Assembly (NCBI RefSeq): GCF_007990755.1
Contig: NZ_BJXA01000003.1
Location: 236,639-300,638, forward strand
Source of the DNA: Nocardia ninae NBRC 108245
Lineage (GTDB): Bacteria > Actinomycetota > Actinomycetes > Mycobacteriales > Mycobacteriaceae
Reading direction: 5' to 3'
DNA length: 64,000 nt
Both the position numbers and the translations under genes were made by a program. Below are positions 1 to 8,148 of the stretch, one piece after another (positions within the stretch are counted from its first letter, which is position 1; every line of letters starts with the position of its first letter). Under the pieces are notes generated by a model that was given only the letters and a program-made list of their open reading frames with translations, had not been told where the DNA came from and did no database searches.

Positions 1-234
1 AATCTGCGGTGGTTGTCGGGGTATCGGCATCCGCGCAACCGCTCGGACTCCGCAGCTGCGAACTTGATGGCCGCTTTCAGGTGCGGACGTCCGTTGTTGG
101 AGGGCTGCTGCGAGGTTGGCGACCCGATTGAGGTGTTGCCGACGCTGTTCCATCTGTTGTGGACGGGTTCCCTGGTCGTGGACTTGCTCACCCTGCCTTT
201 GGACGCGTGGACGTCGGTGAGGTCGGGGCCATGA
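1..234 (+). CDS. TnsA-like transposase endonuclease subunit, C-terminal part (cut by window edge)
   Basis: Frame 1 is open from the first base to a TGA at 232-234 and gives the last 77 residues of a protein whose start lies outside the window. The tail contains SGYRHPRN, a LLEG stretch and the phrase VLPTLFHLLWTGSLVVDL, which I associate with the C-terminal part of TnsA-like heteromeric transposase endonucleases in actinobacteria. The call leans on context: it overlaps tniA by four bases (ATGA at 231-234), so the two are probably translationally coupled, and tniB and tniQ follow. In the Tn7 family TnsA makes the 5' strand nicks that allow cut-and-paste movement. No catalytic residues can be checked in this fragment. 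Confidence 0.6.
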   Translation, partial: NLRWLSGYRHPRNRSDSAAANLMAAFRCGRPLLEGCCEVGDPIEVLPTLFHLLWTGSLVVDLLTLPLDAWTSVRSGP

Positions 235-2336
235 CCGGGTTACGCCAGGGCGTGGTGCGGGTGGGCGATGAGATCGAGATCGCTGGTGTCGGGTATGTCG
301 TTGGCGCGGTGACCGGTTCGGGTGTCGAGTTGGTCGATACCCTCGGTGGGGTCGCGTCGGTTTCGGTGTCTGCGTTGGTCAATGATCCGGGGTTGAACTT
401 GGTGTCCGCTGTCCGCGCGCCGCTTGTCGCCGGGGATGTCTTGGCGGGAATCCCGGCGGCGGCGGTGAAGCGGGCGAAATGGTGGGAGATCCAGGTCGTG
501 GAGATTCTCACCGGCCGCCCGCCTGGTTGTTCACCGTCGACCCCGGTCCGGCCGGAATACCGATCCGACCGGACGCTGCGGCAGCGTGAGATGGCCAAGC
601 TCGCCGAATTACGGGCAGCGGGTGAGGATCTCACCTTGATCACACTGCAGCGTCAGCGGCGGGCATATCAACAGGACGGCTTGTTGGGTGTTCTCGACCG
701 CCGCTGCCGGCCGCGAAACTCGACGGTGGGTCGCGTTGATGAGCGTGTGGTCGACGCGCTGCGGCGGGTCATCGACGCCGAGACCGACCGCTCCACCGGC
801 ACGGGGACACGGTTGATGCGCCGCACCCACCAGATGCTGGAGACCCAGCATGGGGCCGATGCACCGGCGATGCCGTCACGGGCGACTTTCTACCGGCTCG
901 TGCGACGCTTGTCCGAGGGCAAGCACACCCTCGGGTCGGCTCGTACGCGCCGATCGTTGGCCAAACAACCCGACGGCCCGTTCTCGGCGGTCAGTGTCGC
1001 CCGACCGGGCGAGGTGATGGAGATCGACTCGACACCGCTGGACGTGAGGGTTGTCCTCGACGACGGCACCGTTGATCGTGTGGAACTGACCGGCCTGGTG
1101 GATATTCGGACACGCACCATCGCGGCGGCCGTGCTGCGGCCGACCACGAAAGCGGTCGACGCGGCGTTGCTGTTGGCCCGGGCGTTGACACCCGAACCGA
1201 TGCGGCCGGGATGGCCGGACGCACTACGGCTGTCGCGGTCGGTGCTGCCGCACCGGCGGCTGACCGGCATCGACCAGCGGTTGGCCGATGCCGCCGCTCG
1301 TCCGGTGATCGCGCCGGAAACCATCGTCGTCGATCACGGCAAAGCGTATCTGTCGCAGACGTTCCGATCGGCGTGCTTGTCGTTGGGCATCAATCTGCAA
1401 CCGGCCCACCCCGACACTCCTACCGACAAAGCGAAAGTGGAACGCACCCTGGGGTCGGTGGGCACGTTGTTCGCCCAGTATGTCGCGGGCTACGTCGGCC
1501 CCTGCGTCGAGCGGCGCGGCAAAAACGCTGAGCGCCACGCCGTCTGGTCGATGCTCGAACTGCAGCAGCTGCTCGACGAATGGATCGTCGCGGTCTGGCA
1601 GAACCGGCCGCACGACGGGCTTCGCGATCCGGTCACCCCAGCCAAGGCGCTGACCCCGAACGAAATGTATTCGGCGATGGTCGAACTCACCGGATATGTC
1701 CCGATTCCGCTGTCACCCGATGACTATATCGAGCTGTTGCCAGCGACTTGGCGGACCATCAACTCCTACGGGATCAAGCTGAACAACCGCACCTACGACA
1801 CGAAAGCGCTCAACCCGTTGCGCCGCCAACACTCCGGCGTCGAGCATCGCAACGGACGGTGGGAGGTCCATCACGACCCCTACGACGTGTCGCGGATCTG
1901 GGTCCGCAACCACCACGGCGGCGGTTGGATCACCGTCAGCTGGACCCATCTGCGCACCGCCCCAACCCCATTCGGGGAACTCGCATGGCAACACGCTCGG
2001 ACCGTGTTGGCTCAACGAGGACACGACAAGGCCACCGAAGCCGAAATCGCCTCGTCTGCAGCCGATCTGCTCGACCGCGCCGAACGGGGACCATCGGGAC
2101 CAACTACACCGGCACAGCAGCCGTCGGCGCGGGATCGCAGGGTCACCGGACGCACCAAGGCAACCAATGAACCGTCCTGGCCTCGGCCCGAGGCACCACC
2201 ACCGGAACCCGACGACGGCATCTGCCCCGCTCCAACGCGGACAGGCGTCGATTCCGGCGACGAACCGGCAGCGGCGAAAGTCATCCCCCTGCCCATCTTC
2301 GATGCCCGGAAAGAAGCCGAACGATGGCCGTTTTGA
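231..2336 (+). CDS. tniA: TniA/TnsB-type DDE transposase
   Basis: A 701-residue transposase that would cut and join the element's 3' ends. The start at 231 was chosen over an earlier ATG at 159 because it overlaps the stop of the upstream TnsA-like gene as ATGA. An N-terminal region of about 240 residues with predicted DNA-binding helices precedes the retroviral-type integrase core. The catalytic triad is visible: Asp266 in VMEIDSTPLDV, Asp368 in IVVDHGKAYLS and Glu404 in DKAKVERTLGS, with 35 residues between the last two (DD35E). A Mu-type beta-barrel region follows (VELLPATWRTINSYGIKLNN) and then a charged, Pro-rich tail. The stop overlaps tniB by 13 bases. Length and domain order fit TniA/TnsB, and the gene looks intact. 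Confidence 0.93.
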   Translation: MTGLRQGVVRVGDEIEIAGVGYVVGAVTGSGVELVDTLGGVASVSVSALVNDPGLNLVSAVRAPLVAGDVLAGIPAAAVKRAKWWEIQVVEILTGRPPGCSPSTPVRPEYRSDRTLRQREMAKLAELRAAGEDLTLITLQRQRRAYQQDGLLGVLDRRCRPRNSTVGRVDERVVDALRRVIDAETDRSTGTGTRLMRRTHQMLETQHGADAPAMPSRATFYRLVRRLSEGKHTLGSARTRRSLAKQPDGPFSAVSVARPGEVMEIDSTPLDVRVVLDDGTVDRVELTGLVDIRTRTIAAAVLRPTTKAVDAALLLARALTPEPMRPGWPDALRLSRSVLPHRRLTGIDQRLADAAARPVIAPETIVVDHGKAYLSQTFRSACLSLGINLQPAHPDTPTDKAKVERTLGSVGTLFAQYVAGYVGPCVERRGKNAERHAVWSMLELQQLLDEWIVAVWQNRPHDGLRDPVTPAKALTPNEMYSAMVELTGYVPIPLSPDDYIELLPATWRTINSYGIKLNNRTYDTKALNPLRRQHSGVEHRNGRWEVHHDPYDVSRIWVRNHHGGGWITVSWTHLRTAPTPFGELAWQHARTVLAQRGHDKATEAEIASSAADLLDRAERGPSGPTTPAQQPSARDRRVTGRTKATNEPSWPRPEAPPPEPDDGICPAPTRTGVDSGDEPAAAKVIPLPIFDARKEAERWPF

Positions 2337-3349
2337 CCCCCGTCAGTCAGCTCGACGACCGCCGCCAACCCACCACCACGCTGGAAGGCTGGCGGCGATT
2401 CGTCCAAACCGAACCATCCCCGCAGTTCGAGCTGCTCCCCGAACGGGAATGGAAGACCCTCGACGAGCAGAAACGAATCGAATACGACGAGGCCCGCATC
2501 GCGCATCACGCCGAACTAGTCGTGGTCACCACCTCCACGATCACCGAGATCACCAACGAAGGACGACTGCTCACGCTGCTCAATCAGCGCGAGATCGGCG
2601 CTCGACGCGGCCTGATCATCTCGGGGCCTGCCGCCACCGGAAAGACCACCGCGATCAAGCAACTCGGCAGATTCCACGAGCACCGCATCCAGATGCGGTT
2701 CCCAGGCACCGACCGCATCCCGGTCGTCTATGTCACCGCCCCGCCGAAAGGTTCACCCCGCAAACTGGCGATGGAATTCGCGCGCTTCCTCGGACTGCCC
2801 TCGATACGGTCCCGCCACAACGTGACCGACATCGCCGACGCAGTCTGCCAGGTCCTCATCGATGCCCGCACCGACATCGTCGTGATCGACGAAATACATA
2901 ACATTTCCCTGGCCACCAGCGCCGGTGAAGACATGTCCGACCACCTCAAATACTTCACTGAACACCTCCCCGCGACATTCGTCTACGCAGGCATCGACGT
3001 CGAACGCTCCGGGCTGTTCACCGGGCTGCGAGGCCGCCAGATCGCCGGACGCTGCCTGGTCGTCAATACCCGCCCGTTCCCCTACAAAACCGAATGGCAG
3101 CAACTGGTCGGCGCGATGGAATCAACGCTGCGACTGCACCACCACAAGCCCGGCGCCCTGGTGAACGCGGCTGATTACCTGCACCACCGCACCGGCGGGA
3201 TGATCGGAAGCCTCGGCCACCTCATTCGCGCCAGCGCAATCCGCTCCATCCTCGACGGCACCGAACAGATCACCCAAACCAGCATGGACACCGTCCGTGT
3301 CGATCACGCCGCCGAATCCATGGCCCGCCGCGGCGGAGTCACCCACTGA
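2324..3349 (+). CDS. tniB: TniB/TnsC-type AAA+ ATPase
   Basis: A 341-residue ATPase that would regulate target choice and activate the transposase. The Walker A motif GPAATGKT lies at residues 101-108 and the Walker B motif IVVIDEIHN has its acidic pair at 189-190. The middle of the protein carries the usual AAA+ elements of TniB, including FVYAGIDVERSGLFTG. The start lies inside the end of tniA and the stop TGA shares its last base with the ATG of tniQ, so the three genes form one translationally coupled operon. Nothing looks damaged. Confidence 0.92.
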   Translation: MAVLTPVSQLDDRRQPTTTLEGWRRFVQTEPSPQFELLPEREWKTLDEQKRIEYDEARIAHHAELVVVTTSTITEITNEGRLLTLLNQREIGARRGLIISGPAATGKTTAIKQLGRFHEHRIQMRFPGTDRIPVVYVTAPPKGSPRKLAMEFARFLGLPSIRSRHNVTDIADAVCQVLIDARTDIVVIDEIHNISLATSAGEDMSDHLKYFTEHLPATFVYAGIDVERSGLFTGLRGRQIAGRCLVVNTRPFPYKTEWQQLVGAMESTLRLHHHKPGALVNAADYLHHRTGGMIGSLGHLIRASAIRSILDGTEQITQTSMDTVRVDHAAESMARRGGVTH

Positions 3350-4020
3350 TGACCACCGCCGAACGATTCTGGAACCCCGGCCCCTACCAGCAGCTTCCAC
3401 GCCGCATCCCACTCTTCCAGAACGAAACCATTGCTTCGTTCATCACCCGCTTGGCTGCCGCCAACCACATCGCCGTCGACGACATGCACGATCACCTCGG
3501 CGGATGGGAACCTGACCGGGACTGGATCAACCTCGAATGGACGTCCTTCGCCACCGGCTACTCCATCGAAACCCTCATCGATCGACTCCCCGGATTCACC
3601 CGCCCCGACCTCGAACGCCTGCCCATCGGCACGGCCTGCCGGCGATGCGCAGTCCGGCGCGGAGTCCTCGGGCCCGTGACGATCTATCGCGACCTGCACC
3701 TCAATGTCTGCCTGCGCCACCGACTTTGGATCGGAGGCGACAGCCATGCAACCCAGAAGGATGTGACGTCCTTTCCCGACCTGATCCGAGCTCAGCGCCA
3801 GCACAACCTGCTCATGCATCGACACGGCGTCCAAACAACGACAGCCGCCTTCACTACTGCCTCCCAGGCACTGCAACACGGGACCGACTTCGCCACCTAC
3901 CCCGACGCAGTCGCTCTGACCGGCATCCTCATCAGCGAGCGCCAGCCGCCCCCAGAACCCTCGAATCCTCGACCCAGGTCGCCGCGACGAGCCGGTGCCG
4001 ACATACATCAGATCATTTGA
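3349..4020 (+). CDS. tniQ: TniQ family target-selection protein, possibly shortened
   Basis: A 223-residue member of the TniQ/TnsD family, which guides the transposase to its target site. The N-terminal phrase RRIPLFQNETIASFITRLAA is characteristic of the family. A zinc site is visible as C97-X2-C100 and C121-X2-H124. It starts on the last base of the tniB stop codon. Family members are often longer than this, and the last 20 or so residues are a low-complexity Pro/Arg stretch. Another frame stays open to 4097, so a late frameshift near 3950 is possible but not proven. Confidence 0.8.
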   Translation: MTTAERFWNPGPYQQLPRRIPLFQNETIASFITRLAAANHIAVDDMHDHLGGWEPDRDWINLEWTSFATGYSIETLIDRLPGFTRPDLERLPIGTACRRCAVRRGVLGPVTIYRDLHLNVCLRHRLWIGGDSHATQKDVTSFPDLIRAQRQHNLLMHRHGVQTTTAAFTTASQALQHGTDFATYPDAVALTGILISERQPPPEPSNPRPRSPRRAGADIHQII

Positions 4021-4310
4021 AACGGCTGATTCGCCGTCGTCTCAATGGAACTGATGCAGTGCAGCTCAGCGGCTCGCCTCCGCATCAGGTCAGCTGAGAC
4101 CGGACACATCCGACCTGCGGTCTGCCATCGAGTTGATGCAGTAGTGCTCGGACATTTGCGCGCCGCTCGGCCGGGTAGGCAGAGTCTTTTGGCTGGTGAG
4201 GGCAGAGTTTGACGTCTAGTGGGTTGGTGCCTGAATCACCGGAGGTTCGAATAGATCACGGAAGATCAGCCTGAATACGTTCGCGAAAACGTTCGCGGGC
4301 GATAGGACGA
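4021..4310. other. Noncoding stretch after tniQ with repeated TGATGC motifs (possible transposon end)
   Basis: No gene is evident. Related short repeats occur in both orientations: ACTGATGCAGTGCAGCTCAG near 4052, the reversed form CTGATGCGG near 4080-4092, and GTTGATGCAGTAGTGCTCGG near 4133. Tn7-type elements carry repeated transposase-binding sites at each end, so this could be the right end of the element. The repeats are degenerate and I cannot locate the terminal dinucleotide, so the assignment is tentative. A small inverted repeat CGCGAA-AACG-TTCGCG lies near 4283. Confidence 0.35.
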
Positions 4311-4350
4311 CCTTTGGCGTGTCGCTGAGCGACACGCCAAAGGTTTTGTT
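4311..4350 (+). terminator. Strong hairpin followed by a T-rich run
   Basis: CCTTTGGCGTGTCGCT at 4311 is mirrored by AGCGACACGCCAAAGG ending at 4343, giving a stem of about 15 pairs with almost no loop. It is followed by TTTTGTT. This is the form of an intrinsic terminator reading rightward and would insulate arsR from the transposition genes. Because the palindrome contains TGTCG in both directions it might instead relate to the transposon end. Confidence 0.6.
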
Positions 4351-4514
4351 GTACAGCAACCTCTGGCGAACAGGCTTGCATTCGGGGCTGCACTAGGAAT
4401 CGGCGGGACGCGGAGTCCTATGGTGTTCAAGCAGGTGATGGATCGCCACCTGTGCCCGAATCGTGGACGGAGTACCGGATGGGACCATGCCTCGCGCCTG
4501 GGATGGGCGCAGGG

Positions 4515-4532
4515 TTACACGATTTCGTGTAA
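4515..4532. promoter_or_regulatory. ArsR operator, copy 1
   Basis: TTACACGATTTCGTGTAA is a perfect palindrome ending 11 bases before the proposed arsR start, and it continues into TAG. The same half-site CGTGTAATAG recurs at 5233-5242 in front of the arsI-type gene. The arrangement fits autoregulation by the ArsR protein. Confidence 0.7.
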
Positions 4533-4542
4533 TAGTGAAGGC

Positions 4543-4923
4543 GTGTCAGAGGTTATCGGACTCAGCCCTCGAAGTGCTTCGCTGGCAGCGGGGAAGCCGT
4601 CGTTGGCGCAGCGGCCGCTGGTCACTGGTGAGCAGGCGGCGGCGTTGGTGTCGCTGTTCAAGATGCTGGGCAACGATACTCGGCTGCGACTGCTGCATGT
4701 TCTGCATCGCCAGGGTGAAGTCACAGTGGGCGGGCTGGCCGAACAGGTGCAGATGCGCCCGCAGGCTGTCTCGAACCAACTACAGCGCCTGGCTGATCGC
4801 TCGATGGTCGCAGCCCGACGTGACGGCAATCGGATCTTCTACTCGATCGCCGACCCGTGCCTGCCAGCGGTCTTGGAACTGGCGTTGTGTTTGATCGAAG
4901 ATTCAGCCACTGACGGCCGCTGA
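4543..4923 (+). CDS. ArsR family metalloregulator (arsenic/cadmium block)
   Basis: A 126-residue winged-helix repressor. The core FKMLGNDTRLRLLHVLHR followed by the helix-turn-helix QMRPQAVSNQLQRLADRSMV is the ArsR signature. I chose GTG at 4543, just behind the operator palindrome; an ATG at 4420 would put the operator inside the gene. Cysteines are few and lie near the C terminus (ADPCLPAVLELALCL), so the metal site cannot be assigned to a known type. A second copy of the operator precedes the ArsI-rhodanese gene at 5268, which is therefore the likely main target. Confidence 0.85.
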   Translation: MSEVIGLSPRSASLAAGKPSLAQRPLVTGEQAAALVSLFKMLGNDTRLRLLHVLHRQGEVTVGGLAEQVQMRPQAVSNQLQRLADRSMVAARRDGNRIFYSIADPCLPAVLELALCLIEDSATDGR

Positions 4924-4925
4924 CC

Positions 4926-5155
4926 TCAGCAACACCTATACGCCGCAGCACCTCGTCGGCGATCTCCACGCCGCCGATATGGATCGTCGGCGAACTCACC
5001 CCCAGCTCCGCCTGCCGGATCGTGGCTACCGCGGCCACGCTGCATGGTGAGTTCGATGCCGATCGTTCGCATGCCGGGGTGCCCAGATCCACTGCCTCGT
5101 CGAGGGTTTCGGCGGTGGCCTCGCACCGTGTGCAGCCATCGACATCGAGATGCAT
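4926..5155 (-). pseudogene. Small thioredoxin-fold-like gene, probably frame-damaged
   Basis: Read leftward from an ATG at 5155 this gives MHLDVDGCTRCEATAETLDE, with a CxxC pair, and later TIRQAELGVSSPTIHIGG, which resembles small thioredoxin-fold (DUF2703-like) proteins. Between them the family-like sequence (MRTIGIELTMQRG) lies in a different frame, and the frame that is open at the end runs about 200 bases antisense into arsR. I read this as a gene with two small compensating or inactivating frameshifts. It lies between the two ArsR operators, transcribed towards arsR. Confidence 0.4.
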
Positions 5156-5218
5156 AATCTCGATCTTCGTGATCCGTGCGCCTGATCTGGTGTTGACTTC
5201 TTCGACTCTTCCATTCCA

Positions 5219-5242
5219 CTATTAAACGAGTACGTGTAATAG
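5219..5242. promoter_or_regulatory. ArsR operator, copy 2
   Basis: CTATTAAACGAG followed by TACGTGTAATAG forms an imperfect palindrome that shares CTATTA, ACGA, CGTGTAA and TAG with the arsR-proximal site at 4515. It lies 26 bases before the ATG of the ArsI-rhodanese gene and upstream of the leftward gene at 5155, so it could control both directions. Confidence 0.65.
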
Positions 5243-5267
5243 TTGTCTACGGTTTCGAGGAAGTCTC

Positions 5268-6005
5268 ATGTCGCGTTTTCAGTTGTCGCTCAACGTCTCC
5301 GACGTCGAGGCCGCCGTCACCTTCTACACCGAGCTCCTCGGGGTCGAGCCCGCCAAACATCGCGACGGTTACGCGAATTTCGTGGTGTCCGATCCGCCGC
5401 TGAAGCTGGTCCTCATTGAAGGGGAAGGCGCACCCGCCACCATCAACCACGTCGGCATCGAGGTCGCCGACAGCGAAGCGGTTGTGCGCCAAGCCCACCG
5501 GCTCGCCGAGGCGGGCCTGCACACCCGCGTCGACCCCACCCACACCTGCTGTTATGCCACCCAGGACAAAGTGTGGGTCGCCGACCCCGATGGCACCCCA
5601 TGGGAGGTCTACAACGTCATCGGCGACACCGGCTACTTCGGTGCCGCCGGTAGCGACCGCGCAGACCTCGCACCGGTCGTCCCGATCGAGCGAGACGAAC
5701 TCATAGCCAAGATGGGGGCGGGCACGGTCGTGCTGATCGATGCCCAAGGGCCGGGCTGGTACGACAAGGGCCACCTGCCTGGCGCGCATGCCGTCGACTG
5801 GGACGACATCACCGCCACCGCCACCGCGCACCTGCCCAGCCGCGACACCGAAATCGTTGTCTACTGCTGGAATTCGACATGCAGCGGATCAGAAACCGTC
5901 GCCGCCGAGCTGACCCGCCTGGGCTACCGCAACGTGCGCCGATACATCGAGGGCAAACAGGACTGGCAAGCCCACGGGCAGCCACTCGCCGTCACGGCCC
6001 GCTGA
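5268..6005 (+). CDS. ArsI/CadI-type dioxygenase fused to a rhodanese domain
   Basis: A 245-residue two-domain protein. Residues 1-125 match the ArsI/CadI vicinal-oxygen-chelate family (FQLSLNVSDVEAAVTFYTEL, YANFVVSDPPLKLVL, TQDKVWVADPDG). ArsI cleaves the carbon-arsenic bond of trivalent methylarsenicals using Fe(II); its ligands and thiol pair correspond here to Gln5, His61, Glu113 and Cys94-Cys95. Residues 135-245 are a rhodanese domain with active-site loop VYCWNSTCSGSE (Cys200). Known CadI and ArsI proteins are usually the single domain, so the fusion is unusual; a persulfide or thiol role for the second domain is my inference. The start has an upstream operator shared with arsR. Confidence 0.85.
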   Translation: MSRFQLSLNVSDVEAAVTFYTELLGVEPAKHRDGYANFVVSDPPLKLVLIEGEGAPATINHVGIEVADSEAVVRQAHRLAEAGLHTRVDPTHTCCYATQDKVWVADPDGTPWEVYNVIGDTGYFGAAGSDRADLAPVVPIERDELIAKMGAGTVVLIDAQGPGWYDKGHLPGAHAVDWDDITATATAHLPSRDTEIVVYCWNSTCSGSETVAAELTRLGYRNVRRYIEGKQDWQAHGQPLAVTAR

Positions 6006-6082
6006 CCTACCGGTGCAAGTCCTGGCTATCGTCGCGGATCGGGCGACAGTGGAGGTAGACCGTTCGAAGAGATGAGTCCGCC

Positions 6083-6625
6083 ATGGCCGAGATCGATCGA
6101 TCCCCGATCCACGCCGAACTGGAACGAGTCCGCGCCGACTTGCACCGGCTCCTCGACTCCGCGATGCCAGCGGACTTCGACCGGGTCTCTGACGGTACGC
6201 GCTGGACCAACGAGCAATTGTTGTTCCACATGGTGTTCGGCTACATGGTGGTCCAGCGCCTGCTGATCCTGATGCGGCTGTTCGATCGGCTACCACCCAG
6301 GATCAGCCGGGGCTATGCCCGGCTCCTCGACGCCGGAACCCGCCCTTTCCACTGGGTCAACTATCACGGATCGTGCGCGGCAGGCCGGGTCTACAACAGA
6401 GGCCGTATGGGCGCCAAGCTCGACCGTGTCATCGCCAGCCTGCACCGCCGCCTCGACAGTGCATCCGAGCGGGACATGGCCCGCGGCATGTACTTCCCCA
6501 CCCGGTGGGACCCCTTCTTCACCGAGTACATGACCCTGACAGACCTATTCCACTACCCGGCACAACATTACGACTTCCACCGCAACCAACTCACCATCAC
6601 CGGGCGCACAGGCCGCCAACCCTGA
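6083..6625 (+). CDS. DinB superfamily protein
   Basis: A 180-residue protein with the four-helix DinB fold signatures. The conserved histidines that bind a divalent metal are visible: one in QLLFHMVFGYM and the pair in LFHYPAQHYDFHRNQL. Many DinB proteins are thiol-dependent enzymes using mycothiol or bacillithiol, which would suit a thiol-reactive metal block, but the substrate cannot be read from the sequence. It follows the ArsI-rhodanese gene by 77 bases on the same strand and may be cotranscribed. The start at 6083 gives the first conserved helix at the expected place. Confidence 0.7.
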   Translation: MAEIDRSPIHAELERVRADLHRLLDSAMPADFDRVSDGTRWTNEQLLFHMVFGYMVVQRLLILMRLFDRLPPRISRGYARLLDAGTRPFHWVNYHGSCAAGRVYNRGRMGAKLDRVIASLHRRLDSASERDMARGMYFPTRWDPFFTEYMTLTDLFHYPAQHYDFHRNQLTITGRTGRQP

Positions 6626-6748
6626 CCGCTCGCCCGGCGTGGCTACTCCTCATCCAGCGAGGCGGAACCACCGGGTCCGGATTAAGAAGACTCGACAATC
6701 CGAGGATCAGCGGCCGACTGATCACCGGCTCATCGAGCTCGACTGTGG

Positions 6749-7744
6749 TCAGTCGCGAAGCAGGCTTGCGAAGATGCGGCTGCCCAACTCGTGTGCCTCG
6801 GCAAGATCCATCACCGCACCACCGATCTCGGGATGGCCCGCAGCCCAGGCGTGGGCGCCGGACCGGTCGGTGAAGAAGTTCAGATAGCTACAGCACGTGT
6901 CCGCCGAGGGACCTCGAGAGGCTGTTCCGCCGACGAACACCACCGTGGTGACCGGGTGTACGAGGAGATGCTCGGCCTCGATCGAGACCGTGATCGGCGC
7001 GCCGGTGACCGGGTCCGCGGAGGTGATGTACACATCGGTGTCGAGCATGGCGGCCAGGCCGAGGGCATCGATCGCACACATGGTGTAAACGGTTGCCCCG
7101 CCTGCGATCTGGGCTCGATGCGGGGTCGGTGCGGTCGAGAACGGATAGGCCGAGACGATTGCCGACCCCTCCACATCCAGGCGGAGGACATCGCCGTCAT
7201 GCAGACGCCGCAGCACCTCGGCGACCGAAGCGCTATGCCCGGTAAGCACTTCGGTGAGCGCACCCAGGGTCGGCGGGACACCGTGCGCAACAAAACTGCG
7301 CAGGATCGCCTGATGCACTGCCTTTTCTGCCGGATCGGCCGGTCGGGCAGCACCGCGCCACGTGTCCAGGGTATCGACCGGCCCTCGATCCGCGGCTGAG
7401 GAGCAACACGGCGTGGGCTGGTCGCTGTCGCACGATCCGGCGGCCACTGGCAGGCTCAACGCTTCGCGCAGCGCAGCGACCGACGGTGCACCATCGAGCC
7501 TGCCGTCCTCGTGCGAGTACAGCCGGCACGACAGGCTCGGCAACTGACCGGTGGTCGGGAAGGGGTCGTGTCCGTCGATGAGCAATGTCGGTGATCCCGT
7601 CATTCCCGCTGCGGCGGCTTGGTCCGAGTCGTCGATGACACGGTGGGCGATCTGGACCGGTTCACCGGCGCTGGCTTGGCGGATGCGGTCTTCGAGGACC
7701 GCCACGTTCGGGCAGTCCGGCACCTGAAGGATCTCCAGTCTCAT
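6749..7744 (-). CDS. merB: Organomercurial lyase with N-terminal thioredoxin-like domain
   Basis: A 331-residue protein that should split the carbon-mercury bond of organomercurials. Residues 1-100 form a thioredoxin-like domain (LEILQVPDCPNVAVLEDRIR, then GMTGSPTLLIDGHDPF). The lyase domain follows: Cys223 and Asp226 in TMCAIDALG and the Cys284-Cys285 pair in ADTCCSYLNFF match the Cys96/Asp99/Cys159 catalytic set of MerB. I start at 7744 because AAGGAAG lies seven bases upstream and the ATG shares one base with the merR stop. Two extra upstream ATGs exist. No merA or mer transporter is seen in the window, so released Hg(II) must be handled elsewhere. Confidence 0.9.
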   Translation of the reverse strand: MRLEILQVPDCPNVAVLEDRIRQASAGEPVQIAHRVIDDSDQAAAAGMTGSPTLLIDGHDPFPTTGQLPSLSCRLYSHEDGRLDGAPSVAALREALSLPVAAGSCDSDQPTPCCSSAADRGPVDTLDTWRGAARPADPAEKAVHQAILRSFVAHGVPPTLGALTEVLTGHSASVAEVLRRLHDGDVLRLDVEGSAIVSAYPFSTAPTPHRAQIAGGATVYTMCAIDALGLAAMLDTDVYITSADPVTGAPITVSIEAEHLLVHPVTTVVFVGGTASRGPSADTCCSYLNFFTDRSGAHAWAAGHPEIGGAVMDLAEAHELGSRIFASLLRD

Positions 7745-8142
7745 CAGCATTCTTCCTTGTGTAGTGAGGTCAGTAGCGGACACGATCGGCGCGAGCGCGG
7801 CAGCTCGCAGGTCGCGACGAGCTCGGTCAGTGACTGCTGCATGCGTTGCAGATCAGCGATCCGCTGGGCCAGCTGCCCGATCCGCGCCTGGGCTAGTGCG
7901 CGGGCGGTGTCGCAGTCGGCGGGGCCGCCGTCGGCCAAATGCAGCAACTCCTCGATCTCGTCGAGGCTGAACCCCAGCTCTTGAGCGCGTTTCACGAACC
8001 GCACCGTCTCGACCGCCTCGTCGGGATAGCTGCGGTAGCCACCCGCAGACCGCGGGGGTCGCGCGAGCAGGCCGCGACGCTCGTAGTAGCGCAACGTCTG
8101 CGCGCTCACTCCCGCACGCGCCGCCAGTTCACCGGTCCGCAT
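7744..8142 (-). CDS. merR: MerR, Hg(II)-responsive regulator
   Basis: A 132-residue MerR protein. The N-terminal helix-turn-helix GELAARAGVSAQTLRYYERR and wing GGYRSYP are standard. The mercury triad is present with exact classical spacing: Cys77, Cys112 and Cys121 (gaps of 35 and 9, as in Cys82/117/126 of transposon MerR). It forms one operon with merB, which starts on its stop codon. The ATG lies only about seven bases from the -10 element, so the transcript is probably leaderless. Confidence 0.93.
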   Translation of the reverse strand: MRTGELAARAGVSAQTLRYYERRGLLARPPRSAGGYRSYPDEAVETVRFVKRAQELGFSLDEIEELLHLADGGPADCDTARALAQARIGQLAQRIADLQRMQQSLTELVATCELPRSRRSCPLLTSLHKEEC

Positions 8143-8148
8143 CCGCCC

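Noticed and set aside
4221-4260. GGTTCGAAT near 4245, like a tRNA T-loop
   Set aside because: The flanking bases do not form a T-stem, and no anticodon or acceptor stem can be drawn.
4420-4542. ATG 4420 as the arsR start
   Set aside because: It would place the operator palindrome inside the gene and add an N terminus unlike the family.
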